This document shows positions 46,852 through 59,600 of a stretch of 64,000 bases of DNA, piece by piece; positions within the stretch are counted from its first letter, which is position 1; every line of letters starts with the position of its first letter. The position numbers and the translations under genes were made by a program. Origin of the DNA: Ailanthus altissimus (lineage: Eukaryota; Streptophyta; Magnoliopsida; Sapindales; Simaroubaceae); the NCBI GenBank assembly GCA_946807835.1, contig OX327691.1, positions 3,236,188-3,300,187 of the forward strand. The letters run 5' to 3'. Below the pieces are notes generated by a model, which saw only the letters and a program-made list of their open reading frames with translations, ran no database searches and had not been told where the DNA came from.

Positions 46852-48832
46852 TGATAAATTCATTTTAGATAATATATTATATTCCTCTTAATTTAATAAT
46901 TGCTTATTTTGAATGTGAATTTATAGATTTATATATATATATAAATTTTATTTTGTAGGTTTCAAATTAATAGAGCTATTTGGGAGGTAAATTCAAAGAA
47001 AACAAGTTAAAGACCAAAAATGCTACAGTGAACAGTTCGCTATAGTGACAACAACAGTGTTTGGTACCTTAGCGCTAGACAGTGGCGCCCAGGCGCCAAA
47101 TCACCCAGGATTTTGTGCTCTAGCATCGGAAAGTGACGTCCATGCGCCAAAACGGGTAGAATGCTTAGCGCCCGAACGCCACAACTTATTTTAACCCCCT
47201 TTTTCTTGCCCTAATTTGAAACTTAAAAATATACCATTTATCCATTTTTAACACAATCGAAAGGGAGGCGCGAAATTTACAAAAGAGAACAAGGTTTGAG
47301 CTCAAATTTGAAGAGAATAAATGATGTCTCCAAGGTTTCTTAAGCATCATTGAAGACATTTGAAGGATTGAAACCTTGGAGACATCCCCAAATTCGGTTT
47401 TCTCTTTCTTTTCTTTGTATTTTCTCTTTTGTTTAAATTTCCAACTTTGAATAATGTTTGTATCTATGGAATTTTTGATAATTTTAGTTATGGTTGAATT
47501 TTTTATGTGATTAAACTTGATTCTAAGGCTTGATGTAGTTTTATTTATATTATGTTTGGATGATTTAGTATATTTTCATGTAATCCATTTATGTTTCTCT
47601 ATGCTTAATGCTTCCAATTGATTGGTAAATGAATTGGTTGTTGTGGATTTATGGATTGATGCTTGGGAGAGCTTGACCCATTTATTGGATTTAGGAGAAA
47701 CATAGCCTTAGGTTGTTATTGAGTTGGGAGGCTAATAACACTTAGGTAATCACCATGGTTTTCTTAAAGATTGCATATGGTGCACTCCAAGTGTTTGATA
47801 AAATGTGTGAGAACACTTTGAGTGTGCCATTATGCCTAGGATTTCATTTGACGCTCGGGAGAGGTAATGATTTTAATCCTTGGGTAATCAATTTAAGGGT
47901 TGCGTAATGCATGTATATGTAAACAAGTTAGATAGGGATGTCAACTTGAATATGTATGCATAGTATTTCATTCGGCACTTGGGAGAAAGAATGAGATTAG
48001 TCTTAAGCCATTGATTAATGAATTGAACGAAATGCTAGATAGGAGGAACATATAAAGAATAAAATGAAATCAATGCTCTAGGATCCCATTTTTATAGAAT
48101 TCACCATATCGCAAGATTATCATTTTGTTGTTAGATTATATGTTTTATGACTTGATGGAACTCTATTGAACAATATGTGTTGATGCTATTTTCTGATTAA
48201 TGACTATTTGATGTTTATTCATTTATGCTTTTTATGTGCTTAATGCTTCTAATTGCATTGGGAAATGGATTGGATAATTTAAACATTTGGGTTATGTGCT
48301 TGAGAAAGTTTAATCCATATGTTGGTTGTAAAAGGCATAGCTTTGAGTTTGTTGAGTTTGAAGACTAATCAACTTAGGGTAGTCGCATAAGGGTAGCTTA
48401 ATGCGTGTATGTATAACGGGTGAGATAAAGATATCAACTTAGTTGTATATGCATAGTATCTCATTCGGCACTCTGAAGAGGGAATGAGATTAATCATACA
48501 TCATGGATTAATGAATACATAAAATTGGTTGTTGATCACTAATGACAAAGACCATAGGAACAATAGAGGGAAACTAAGTCCCTAGAACCCCATTGCTATA
48601 GATCTCTCATGTCTTTAATTTACCAAGTTATTTAGTTTTAAGTTGCTTTTAATTCAATAATTCATCTTTCCTTTTAGATTAGCCTAGATAAAGTTAGGTT
48701 GCCAACATCATAGTACTTAGCATTAATTTAGGATGCAATACTCGTAGGAACGATACTCACTCATCACTTTATTACTTGCTCATGACTTGTACACTTGCAG
48801 TACAAATTCGAGTGTGTATAATTTCGCGGGCA
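46852..48832. mobile_element. 1981-bp TG...CA insertion (solo LTR-like), TSD GGTAC
   Basis: It starts TGATAAATTC, ends CGCGGGCA, and is flanked by GGTAC on both sides (46847-46851 and 48833-48837), so it used a 5-bp target duplication as LTR elements do. It splits a Copia LTR cleanly. No coding region is seen. It contains GC-rich words at 47070-47190 and two or three diverged copies of a module (about 47560-48110 and 48190-48540) with TCATTCGGCACT(T/C) motifs. Best explained as a solo LTR of a large Gypsy element; orientation not certain. Confidence 0.75.
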
Positions 48833-48837
48833 GGTAC

Positions 48838-50017
48838 AATGCCTTAGTGCACAACGAGTACACTTCATATTGCAGGACTCTCTAGGCCCACTCCCGATTT
48901 GTCAAATAGAATTATTCTCTGAGTCTGAGATCGATGCCCTATACACACGCCACGAATATTACAAATCAATGCAGTAGACCATACAAGTTGAGGCCGTAGC
49001 GCATACGTATAATCCTTCCACCAATCATATCTTGGAAGAGCAGGGATATAGATCACTACCGTCAAATCCCTATATGCTCATCCGTAAACTTATCTCCAAA
49101 CACGTATCTTCATAAACAATATATGAAAACACTTTTGTAATTTTGTTTAACCTCGTGGGAAACTCTTTCTTGGGTTTGTTGCTTATGGCCATAAGACTTT
49201 CTAAGATACTGTCTCTGAGCATTCAGATATATAACTTATCCATGTGAGCTTACGGATTCCATATCTGTACACACTGGACTTCATAAGCATCAGACCATAC
49301 CCAATGACACCTAGCAGTTACACCACAAAAGGTCTGTGACATATGTGGAACCAAAATATGATGGATCACTTATAAGCCCACCGTGGTACTCAGGTCAAAA
49401 GATCATGTATACTGATCAACTCGAGAGGACCTTCCATTGATGGCTTTATGGGATGTCTATTGGGGTCCTCGTTGAGTCAGTTCAATATTCAGTCCTTACT
49501 GAACACCTCTATACTATACGAACTTCCAGTAAGTCTATGGTTAGCTAAGAACAACCATATAGACCATTTAGGTATAATATACACTGGTTTATGTAAAAGG
49601 ATTCCACCGATAGACTTGCATCGGTGAATTAAGACTAGAAATATATAATTTGAGAATAGACTTACATAATAACAATTTTTTGCACCTATTGTAACTTTTG
49701 CAACTATGTTATTATTAATGTATTCTCAGGTCTTTGTACCGTCACAGACAAGATTCTAACTTTTAGACTTCCCTGATTAATATAACATGCTAACTCTTTA
49801 GCATTTATAGTTTTCAGTGATGCTAACTCTTGGCATTGATCTAAACTTCTTTAGACCAAATCTGAACTCCTTCAAATCATATAATATCTGTAGCGTCACA
49901 AGCGTTAAACCATTTAATAATAGTAATTAGCGATTTAACAAAATATAAACTGTATAAATATTACAAAATAAAACATTCATACAATAATAGGATAACACGT
50001 GAGCATAAATCCCAACA
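48838..50017 (-). repeat. Minus-strand Copia LTR, 5' half
   Basis: Its reverse complement begins TGTTGGGATTTATGCTCACG at 50017 and follows the young Copia LTR (2437 to about 3605) in order, diverged throughout. With 45873-46851 it forms one LTR interrupted by the 1981-bp insertion. No internal Copia sequence adjoins it, so it is a solo or truncated LTR. Confidence 0.85.
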
Positions 50018-50029
50018 GTTATATCTTTA

Positions 50030-50255
50030 TTATACTATATTTTTTGCTGCAATGAGTGACATGGCTCAAGATTTATTAGCCTATATCGTTGTGCGCTTAA
50101 AAGAAGGAATGCCTTAACAAACTGTTGGGAGCGGTGATTGTGGGGTCTTCACTTATAAATTTATAAAATTTCTTATGTTAAAGTGTACATTGGACTTCGG
50201 CCTGAAAGCGGATAATTTTTAGAGAGAAGATGGCTATTAATTTGTAATGTAATTA
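50030..50255 (+). pseudogene. Ulp1-like (C48) protease C-terminal remnant
   Basis: A short plus-strand reading shows VGSGDCGVFTYKFIKFLM followed by LDFGL and a KMAIN-like end in a shifted frame. This is the catalytic-cysteine block of Ulp1-family SUMO proteases, Cys codon at 50139-50141. Stops precede and follow it, and the Asp and His parts of the triad are not seen. Such domains are often carried by plant Mutator-like elements. Confidence 0.75.
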
Positions 50256-52404
50256 GTTGCAAAAAAGCATTGACATTTATGTATTAGTTATTTGATGGTG
50301 TAATGTATTAGTTGATTTTACTCCGAAGCTTTCCGAATCTGCCAAATAAAATACTATACTAAGTTTATATAGCTTAGAAAATAATAACAGTTTGAAAGTA
50401 ATGAGTTAAGTTCTTAACTTTGGATAAGTTGTATTAGACATGCAAAAGTATCATTTTCCAAACAAAAAAAATTAGAATTTAAAGATTATTTGATAGACCA
50501 AAATCTATTTGTAATCTGACCCTTCTGCAGAAATTGACGATTATTAAAATTTCAAGGTCATCTTTAGAAAATCACTAAGAATTGAGTTTGTGGAGTTTTC
50601 AAACAAATCAAAGTTCTAGATGTTCAATAAGATGTCTGGTTTCATAGATTAAAATTTCAAATCAAAAATCAAAATAAAATTTCTATAAAAATTACAAACT
50701 GAGTTATAATCATATAGATATTTTACAAGTCCGTCATGATTCATCATCTTATCCATATAATCAATATATCTCACAAAATAATTATCATATCTCCAATTTA
50801 ACAAGAATTTAGAAATCATAACCTCATAAAAATCATACCATAAATATTTAATATTAGATAAAGGGCTTTAAAAACACCTCTTAGTAAGATCATCATATCA
50901 CTCTTAATCTCTTCTTCCCTTTTTTTTTCTCATGCTCTCCCTTTCTCTCTTTTGTAGGTCTCAAAAGAGTTGAGTGGCTCATGATGCTAGGGTTAAGGGG
51001 AAAATGACGTTATATAATGTCCAAAACATCACTTTGCCCTTTATTGAATTTTATCAATCCAAACATTTACTCTTTTTTTTTTCATAATAGTATATAACTC
51101 AAGTTATAGCATATATTTTGAGCATAATCTCATTGAATCCAAATAAGGCAATTTCAACTTATAACACATGTTTGTTGGCCTAATCTTATTAAGTCTACAT
51201 AAACTCTTATCTAACTCATAACAAACCCAAAACTTAATAATAGATCTATACTCTAAGTAATAAATAAAGTCTTAATAAAATGGAAAAAAAATTCATTTTT
51301 CTAATACTATACAAACAACAATCACACATAAACATGAGACAAGCAATTTTACTTACTTGCATATGCAGTCATTACACCATATCTTCTATGTAGTCTACCA
51401 CATAAAAAAGAAACACTGTTAATCCAATAATATCACAGTCTCCCAAAACCACCCCAAATAGTATATGTGAGTAAAAAACTTATTCATTTTAATTTGAAAC
51501 TTTCATAATTCTAAAAGTAACCCTTACTAATCCTATTTTTAATTAATTTTCTAGAAAGTAGCATCGTTATCAATTTCTCCCTCTTTTTGTCTTGTTGCTC
51601 GCATCTTGTATGAACACTAATCGCCTTCATCATTTTCTATTATTTTCTCCTTATTTTTCATTTTTTGCTCTTGAAATTCAACACATCTTATGTATGGGTA
51701 TTTAATATTCATCATAGATGCAACACCGAAAAAGGAAATTTATTCATATTTACCCATGGATCAAGGATTCCTAGCAAACTAATCTCGATCAAAATTCTAA
51801 TAAAATTGTAACAATAAAATATGTCCCAAATACGAAAACCAGATTCAATAATTTCGACATTAGGATAAAAACGTCGCTTAAACTGTCCTACATAAATTTT
51901 ATTAGATTTAAAACTATTATGTTTTTATGGGAGTATGTGCGGCTCCTCAAAGTAGGCTTAGTCATTTAATTTGCTTGGGAAATTTTCTCAAATAATCAAA
52001 ATTTGAGGGCACTTATCTAATTTAGCCATTTATGAAATTTTTTATCTTTTGTAGCCAAACACATCAAAATTGGATAGAAATACCCTCAAACATAATTTTT
52101 CTCTCAACTCAAAACTCTTTCAAATCCTAAATTGAAAATTTTCCTACTCATTTTGGCAGCTTGACAACGATAGTAAAGGATGGTGGAGATTATTGAAAAA
52201 ATGAGGTAAGTTTGTATTATTGAATGTGTTGTTAAATGTTTTGTTTATTTGATTTGATGAAACGTGGAAAAAGTGAAGAAATGTGTTGCATTGAATGTGT
52301 AGTGGCAGCGATTATTGAATTTGTTGTCAACAGGGGTTTATTATGCCAGAATTGATAAGATTTAGGTCATTTTCCTATTTTTATATATTAAGTTATTTAT
52401 AGGT
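50256..52404. other. AT-rich stretch, nothing recognised
   Basis: About 2.1 kb with no supportable gene, RNA, LTR or bounded repeat on either strand. Confidence 0.45.
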
Positions 52405-52695
52405 AAAGGACATTTGGATGCCTATGTTATAGTGAAAGTGACAGTTTACTCGCCTTGTTTCTAAAATTATCCATTTTCTAGATTTGTTTCTATTAAATTT
52501 GATAGAATTATCAATTTTTAAAAAAACTTTCTTATTGCCCATTGGTATTATTGACAACTTTCACTTTCATCCAATTAAAAAAATGGGTAATTCTATCAAA
52601 TTTAACAAAAAGAAAATTGTAAAAAAATTGGTAATGTTAAAAATAGGATGAATAAACTATCACTTTCACTGTAACATGGGGTCCAAATGTCCTTT
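52405..52695. mobile_element. Foldback MITE, 291 bp
   Basis: The left end AAAGGACATTTGGA is repeated inverted at the right end, and the two arms stay complementary inward through a GTGAAAGTGA(C/T)AGTTTA stretch and an ATTTGATAGAATTA stretch, leaving little unpaired. This makes a near-complete foldback. A TTATTTA word lies close outside both ends and may be part of a target duplication. No coding capacity; possibly a Mutator-type foldback. Confidence 0.78.
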
Positions 52696-52866
52696 TCCCT
52701 TTATTTATCTATTCGTTTATTTTAATTAAATTAGTAGTAATTATAATTTTATTAATTTTTATAGGAACAACGCAGTTTCAAAAAGATTAAAATTGCGGTT
52801 AAAGACCATTTTTTGGTAACAATTTCATGCTTTTAAAGACATGGGCACAAGATACTATAAAAAATA

Positions 52867-53745
52867 AGTTAACTAAGTGTCAAAGACAAATATTCTGAGG
52901 CATGTATATGAGTCACTTCTTAGATATGCAACGTATAAATTTTTTGGGTATTTTAGTTCATCATTTGTTACTCCATGAAGCAGAAAGTCATGATATCGAC
53001 GATGAATGTTAGTATTTGATGAGCAATAGGCACGTACATTTTAGTCAGCAAGAGTTTGTGCTTATATCTGGCTTGAAAATGAAAGAATATCCACCAATGA
53101 GGAACTTGTCTAAAAAAACTGAGTCATTGTTTATTGAGCGAGTACTTGCCCAAAAGAGATGTCTTATTGAAGGAGTTTGATGCAGTATATAAGTAATATG
53201 ATTTCAAAGAAATAGATGATGAAGATGAGGCTAAATTGTCATTGATGTATTTTATTCATCTTGTGTTATTGGGATAGAGAGATAGAAATGGGCTAGATGC
53301 ATTTTTACTCCTTATAATGGATAATTTGAAAGAATTTAATAAATATTAGTAGGGTAATGTATCATGGAAGGCCACTCGCAATTCTCTTCAAAAGGCATTA
53401 AAGATAAAACTAGAGAGATACAGAATATTAAAAGCAAAAGATTCGACACATAAGGAAGTAAAATACAATTTACTAGGATTTCCTTGTGTTTTCCAAGTAT
53501 ATAAAAAAAATTTCATTTCATGTTATTGTTGAACTTTTGTTAATTTTTAATCTTTAATTTTTATATATTATTGTTGACTATATGTTATGAAAAATTTAAT
53601 TACAAGTATGGATTTATGAGGCAATCCCATTACATGGGTTTGTATATGCTCAAGAAACTTAACTCAGGCTCCCTCATTTGCTAAAGTGGAGGTCTCACAT
53701 GAATGTAACACAAATAAATATTAAGGAAACACTTTTTAATAAGGA
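52867..53745 (+). pseudogene. DUF1985-type gene remnant (Ulp1-associated family)
   Basis: The plus strand gives RINFLGILVHHLLLHEAESH, then SRQEFVLISGLKMKEYP-like sequence, a DEDEAKLSLMYFIHLVLLG stretch, and KALKIKLERYRI...YNLLGFPCVFQVY. After an apparent intron (about 53505-53608), WIYEAIPLHGFVYAQET continues. This is the DUF1985 pattern found in plant proteins that often end in an Ulp1 protease domain. Several stops (for instance TAG for Trp near 53009) mark it as a pseudogene. Confidence 0.75.
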
Positions 53746-54233
53746 CATTGTAAGTTTTTTCAACAATAAATGAAGTATTTGAACATAATAAATACAAACA
53801 ATAATTGTTTAAGATTTTAATTGCTCATATAGTTGAGTATTTATTCTGCAGGTATTATATGTTAATCAATAATTATCTCTTCAAGAGCATTAGATGGGAG
53901 TAGATTTTGTATAGGCTTTGATGCTGGTCAAAAGGATAGTTAGTAATTACAGTATATAACTTAATGAGGAAGATGACGATGGGGATGTTGATGTTATCCT
54001 TCGAGACGAACCAGAGGTATATAGGGATAAGGTACATTATTTGGTATAAATTATCTCTATGGACATACATTTAATTTCATGCTTGCTTATTGTATATTTT
54101 CTTAAATTTATTAGGCCCAATTTCAACAATATACTACACCACTCACATATCCAAATGACCATACGATTGACCTTGGTGACTGTAATCAAGACATTGATTC
54201 AGTTCAAGATCAGGTACATTATTTGGTATAATA
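53746..54233. other. AT-rich stretch with a short direct repeat
   Basis: A near-identical segment, GGTACATTATTTGGTATAA, occurs at about 54030 and 54211, 181 bp apart. An acidic GAAGATGACGATGGGGATG-like run near 53970 may be an exon remnant of the DUF1985 gene. Nothing else is recognised. Confidence 0.45.
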
Positions 54234-56063
54234 TGTTAGGGTTGGTGCTTACATGCCATCCCTGAATGTACATATACAAGTGTACATTCCCATTAAATCG
54301 CTAATACCTATTTATATGGTATTATGCAACGTAACAATACAGACATTGTATGATTAGAAGGAGTCAAGATCTGATCTAAATGAGTTTAAATAAGGGACCA
54401 CAGTTGGCCACGCTGAGAGATATAAATGCTAAATGTTAGCACAACTAATTGTTAGCTGGTTATAACACTTAGCGAAGATCCAAGAATTTTAGCATTGTCT
54501 GTAATGGGACATACAATTAGGAATATAATAGTAACTGCATAGCTGCAAGAGTTGCAATCAGGTACCAAGAAATGTCATTTGTGCAAGTATGTTCTCGAAT
54601 ATTGTCCCTAATCTATTTCTGCTGATACAGGTCTGTCGGTGGATACCTTTATATAGATCAGCATATGTCGTACCTATAAGGTATAGATGGTTGTTCCTAG
54701 TCGACCGTGAGCTTGGAGCTCGTATTGACATATGGTATCTAGTTAGGACTGGATATAGGACAGACTCACGAGGGCCTCCAATAGATACCCTATGTAAGCC
54801 GTCAATGGAGGGTCCTCTTGAGTTAAGTAGTATACGTGGTCTTTTTACCTAAGTTCCATGGTGGGCTTGTAAGTAATTCACCATACTTTGGTTCCACGCA
54901 TGTCACAGACCTTTCATGGTGTGACCGCTGGGTATGGTACTATGCTTATGGAGTCCGTTGTGTATAGATATGAGATCTGTCAGCTCGTATAGGGAGTTAG
55001 ATATCCAAATGCTTCGAGACTATATCTTGAAAAGTCATGTGGCCACAAGCATTAATCCTAGAAAAAGAATTTTCGTGAGGGTGGAACAATGTGACAAAAG
55101 AGTTTGCACATATTGTTCAGTGAGATAAACGTTTGGGGATATGACATGGATGATCACGTGGGGATTTGATGGTGATAATCTGTCCTCAGCACATCTAAGA
55201 TATCATGATAGAAGAACTATATGTATGCGTTGTAACCTCAACTTGCATAGTTCAATGCACTAATTTGTATATCTATGACGTGTGTGTGGAGTAATGTTCA
55301 CGGACTCATGGAATAGTTCCATTTAACAAATCGGGCATGAACCTAGGGAGTCCCACGATCTGGAGTGTACTCGTTGTGCATTAGGGCAGCGTGCCGGATT
55401 AAACTGTTTAATCCAGCGATATTCAGCACTACTATAGAAATGTGTGCGTGTCTGTATTTTAATGTTAAATACAACAATTAGTCAATAATTGTTATTTGTT
55501 AATTGTATAATAACACGTGGTGCATTGTGGACCCTCGGTTTAGTTTACCCAAGTGTAAGATTTGGTGGGACCCACTAAGGGTAGACTTGATAACTATTCA
55601 TGAGGGGCAAAATGATCTTTTCACACAATGATTATTTAATTGTTAAATAATCATAATATCTCATTATTTTATTATAATGGGTAATAGTTATCACTCATTT
55701 TGTATTTTTATATTGTTATTTTTTATAATAATATTTTTTATCCATAAAAGTTAGCCCTTTTAATATTATAATATATAATATTATTATTTTATTGATATAA
55801 GATATATATATATATATGTGAGATTGTGTGTGATACGTGTGTGTGTGTGTGTGAAGGTGAAGAAAGAAAATGGAAATGAATTTGTTTTCCTTTCTCTTTG
55901 GTGCTGAGAGAAGGAAAAACAAAATTAAAAATGTTTCATTTTTTTTCTTTTGATGTCGAGAGAAGTAATTGTGAATTGTTTTAATTTTTATTTTTATTCC
56001 TTTTAGAGAAAAAGAAAAATACACACAACTGGTCATTTTAAGGGTTTAAGAGTTAAGCTCAAT
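54234..56063 (+). repeat. 5' LTR of old Copia relative
   Basis: It starts TGTTAGGGTTGGTGCTTACA, matching the young LTR start, and follows it block by block, including the CTCAACTTG and CGTGTGTGTGGAGTAATGTTC areas. A GT microsatellite lies at 55838-55852. It ends just before a decayed primer site (about 56065-56077, ACAGAGC retained). Confidence 0.82.
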
Positions 56064-56180
56064 ATTAGATACAGAGCTGTTGTTTTAGTTCACCAAGCTC
56101 ACCTAGTTGGTGACTAGAACTGCTAAAAGGGTGTACTGGGCACCGCAGCATTGGGAGTTCTTTCTCCCAGCGCTGGCTAG
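56064..56180 (+). other. Leader of old Copia, segment before the Gypsy insertion
   Basis: It contains the decayed primer site and the start of a GC-rich patch (CACCGCAGCA, CCAGCGCTGG). It is cut at 56180 and resumes at 61802. Confidence 0.75.
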
Positions 56181-56647
56181 TGTCACGCCCCAAATGTTCT
56201 CAAGCAATAACTCGAACATTTGGTGCGCGCCAAGACCCGTCAAAGCTACTTGGGCCAGTGAAGCATTCCATGCACACATTCTAGAAGGTCCATTTGAGAT
56301 TGTTGTATTAATGGGCCAAAGCCCACTTGTAAGTAGTAATTGGTAGAGTATTCTAGAATAGGAATATTCCCTTGGATATTCTTGTGGTAGGTGGCTTTTA
56401 TTCTAGACCATTGGATGTTTGTAATCTTAGCCGTCCATTGTACATAGCTTTTGCTATAAATAGGTGAGCTCTCATTTGGAGCAAAACACCTCTTAGCTTG
56501 TAATTCTCTTTGTTATCAATACAAGAGCATTTCATCAAACACCTTGTGTTCTTCTTCTTCATCTCTTTCTTAGTTTGTTGGGTTTTTGGCTGCTTAGCAC
56601 TAGCAAGTGTCTAAGGCCGCACGGGTTGAAGGATTAAGTCCGTGACA
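56181..56647 (+). repeat. 5' LTR of young Gypsy
   Basis: It is 467 bp, bounded by the short inverted repeat TGTCACG/CGTGACA. A good TATA box, CTATAAATAG, lies at 56454-56463, giving a plausible transcription start near 56490. Confidence 0.95.
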
Positions 56648-56649
56648 AG

Positions 56650-56661
56650 TGGTATCAGAGC
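56650..56661 (+). other. Primer-binding site of young Gypsy
   Basis: TGGTATCAGAGC lies two bases after the 5' LTR and is complementary to the 3' end of initiator tRNA-Met. Confidence 0.94.
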
Positions 56662-56674
56662 GGGTTTGAGAAAG

Positions 56675-59600
56675 ATGGTGAAAGAGAAGGATGTTGCTGG
56701 ATCATCCGACCTTTCGGTTGAGAGGGGTAGGGACCCCAAAGCTAGGAGGCATGCTAGCCTTCCTCGAGACAAGTCCGCCGAGCCCAGCCGCGATTTCGGG
56801 GACGTGGTCATGACTCTTGGTGTTGCCATGACCAAGGCAACGGACCGCCTTGGAGAATTGGAGGAGCAAATCGAGAAGCTGGAAGTAGGTCTCGATCGTC
56901 AAGGGGACGAGGTACGCTCCCTCATCGACAACACCATTGACACGTATGCGGAGAAGCAACAAGATTGGGTGAAGACTTTCCAAGACACGGTGTTCTCCAC
57001 CATGGAAAAGTTGCAAGCCCAAGTGGAAGAGTTGCAGAAAGGGTTCGAGACCATCAAAGAGGATGTAACGCTATGCAAGCGGGCAGTCGCAAATGGGACT
57101 GCTGCCACCCATGTTACGGTGGCTGCGCCGAGAGTAGAAGCTCCTAAGCCGAAAGAGTTCAGCGGCAAGCGGGACGCCAAGGAGCTGGACAACTATTTTT
57201 GGCAGATGGAAAGGTACTTCGAGGCCTTGGGCGTGCGGGAAGAACAAAAGGTAAATACTGCAACCTTGTATCTTTCCGATCATGCAATTCTGTGGTGGCG
57301 TAGGAAAAGCGAGGAGATTCGCAAGGGTACCTGCACCATCAACACTTGGGAAGAATTGCAACGGGAGTTGAAGCGCCAATTTTACCCAGAAAATGTGGCG
57401 CATGATGCCCGGAAACGATTGAAGGAGTTGAGGCAAAACAAGTCCATCAGTGAGTACGTGGAGGAGTACTCGATGTTGATGCTGCAAATTCCGAACATGA
57501 GTGAGGAAGACTTGCTATTCAACTTCATGGATGGGTTGCAAACTTGGGCCTCTAACGAGTTAAAGCGGCGCGGAGTGCAGAATATATCCGACGCCCTTAC
57601 CATGGCGGAGACACTTATGGACTACCGCAAGGGAGAAACCAGTAAGTTCAAGCACCCCAAACCCGTTTACAGCAAAGGTGGGGGAGCCAAAGAGTCCCAT
57701 CCTCCTCGAAACAGGGATGGAAAAGGCAAGCCACCAATGGGGAAAGAGCAGAAACGAGATGGCAAGAGCAAGCCAAAGTCGAACTGCTTCCTTTGCGACG
57801 GGGACCATTGGGTAAGGGACTGCCCGAAGAAGAGAGTCTTCAACGCCATGTTTGAGACACAAGAGGCAGGTCAGCAGAGCCAAATGGGATGTTTGCAGTT
57901 GCTGAATGCCCTCAAAGCCAAAAGGGCTCCCAGCGCGCCAACGGGGACGGCGCTCATGTATGTGGAAGCCCACATAAATGGGAAGAAAACTCAAGTGCTT
58001 GTTGATACCGGGGCTACGCACAACTTCATCAAACGTGCGGAAGCGGAGCGCTTGGGACTCAAGGTGGAGAAAGGGGTTGGTTACCTCAAGACCGTAAACG
58101 CCGAAGCCAAACCACTAGATGGGGTCATTCGAGGAGTCGAAATGCACCTGGGAAATTGGCGCGGTAAGGTAAACTTTTCGGTTGCTCCTTTAGATGATTT
58201 TGATGCTGTTCTTGGCATGGACTTTTTGCGACAGTTTAATGTGGTGCCTCTCCCTCGACACAATTATGTGTGCATCTTGGAAGGAGGGCCATGTATGGTG
58301 CCAACGGTAGACAAGCCCAAGAGTGGGCAATCCGCACCGAACGCCAACAATACTCTTCTTTCCGCGATGCAATTAAAGAAAGGAGCCAAGCGGGGAGAAG
58401 AGACATATCTTGCCACAATATGGGAGGCAGATGGTGGGACGAAAGCGGATGAAAGTGATCTACCAAAGGAGGTCGCAAGGGTGCTCAAGGAGCACAAGGA
58501 TGTTATGCCAGCAGAACTTCCGAAGAAATTACCCCCGAGGCGGGCGATCGATCATGAGATTGAGTTGGAGCCGGGAACTAAGCCTCCAGCCAAAGCGCCC
58601 TACCGAATGTCTCCACCTGAGCTAGCGGAGTTGCGGAGGCAGCTCAAAGAGTTGTTGGATGCGGGATTCATCCGACCCTCTAAGGCGCCTTATGGCGCGC
58701 CAGTGCTTTTTCAGCGCAAACATGACGGTTCGCTGCGGTTATGCATAGACTACCGGGCGTTGAACAAGGTCACCGTCAAGAACAGGTATCCCATCCCCTT
58801 AATTGCTGATTTGTTTGATCAATTGGGGCAGGCCAAATACTTCTCGAAGCTGGACTTGAGGTCAGGATATCACCAAGTGCGGATAGTCGAGGGAGATGAG
58901 CCGAAGACCACATGTGTAACGCGCTACGGTGCGTTCGAATTTCTTGTCATGCCATTCGGTCTCACCAATGCACCAGCTACTTTCTGCACTTTGATGAACA
59001 ATGTACTCCAGCCCTTCCTCGATAAATTTGTCGTCGTGTACTTGGACGACATTGTAATCTACAGCAACACTCTCGAAGAACATGTGAGGCATTTGCAGAC
59101 CGTTTTAAGGGTACTCCGAGAGAACGAGCTGTATGTGAAGAGGGAGAAGTGTTCTTTCGCCAAATCGGAGGTGGATTTTCTGGGCCACAAGATCAAACAA
59201 GGCAAGTTGTTGATGGATAGGGCAAAAATCCGGGCAATAGTGGATTGGGAGGCGCCTACGAAAGTTACCGAGCTGCGGTCCTTTCTTGGGTTAGCTAATT
59301 ATTACCGAAGGTTCATCAAAAGCTACTCCACCATTGCTGCACCCCTCACTGACTTGCTGAAGAAAACCAGAGCATGGGAGTGGACTGAGGAGTGTCAACG
59401 GGCTTTTGATCAATTGAAGAAAGCGGTGATTGAGGAACCAGTTCTTGCGCTGCCAAACTACTTGCTACCGTATGAGGTACACACCGATGCATCTGATTTT
59501 GCTATTGGGGGTGTTCTAATGCAGCAAGGCCATCCGATTGCCTTTGAGAGCCGAAAGCTCAATGAGACGGAGAGGCGGTATACGGTGCAGGAGAAAGAGA

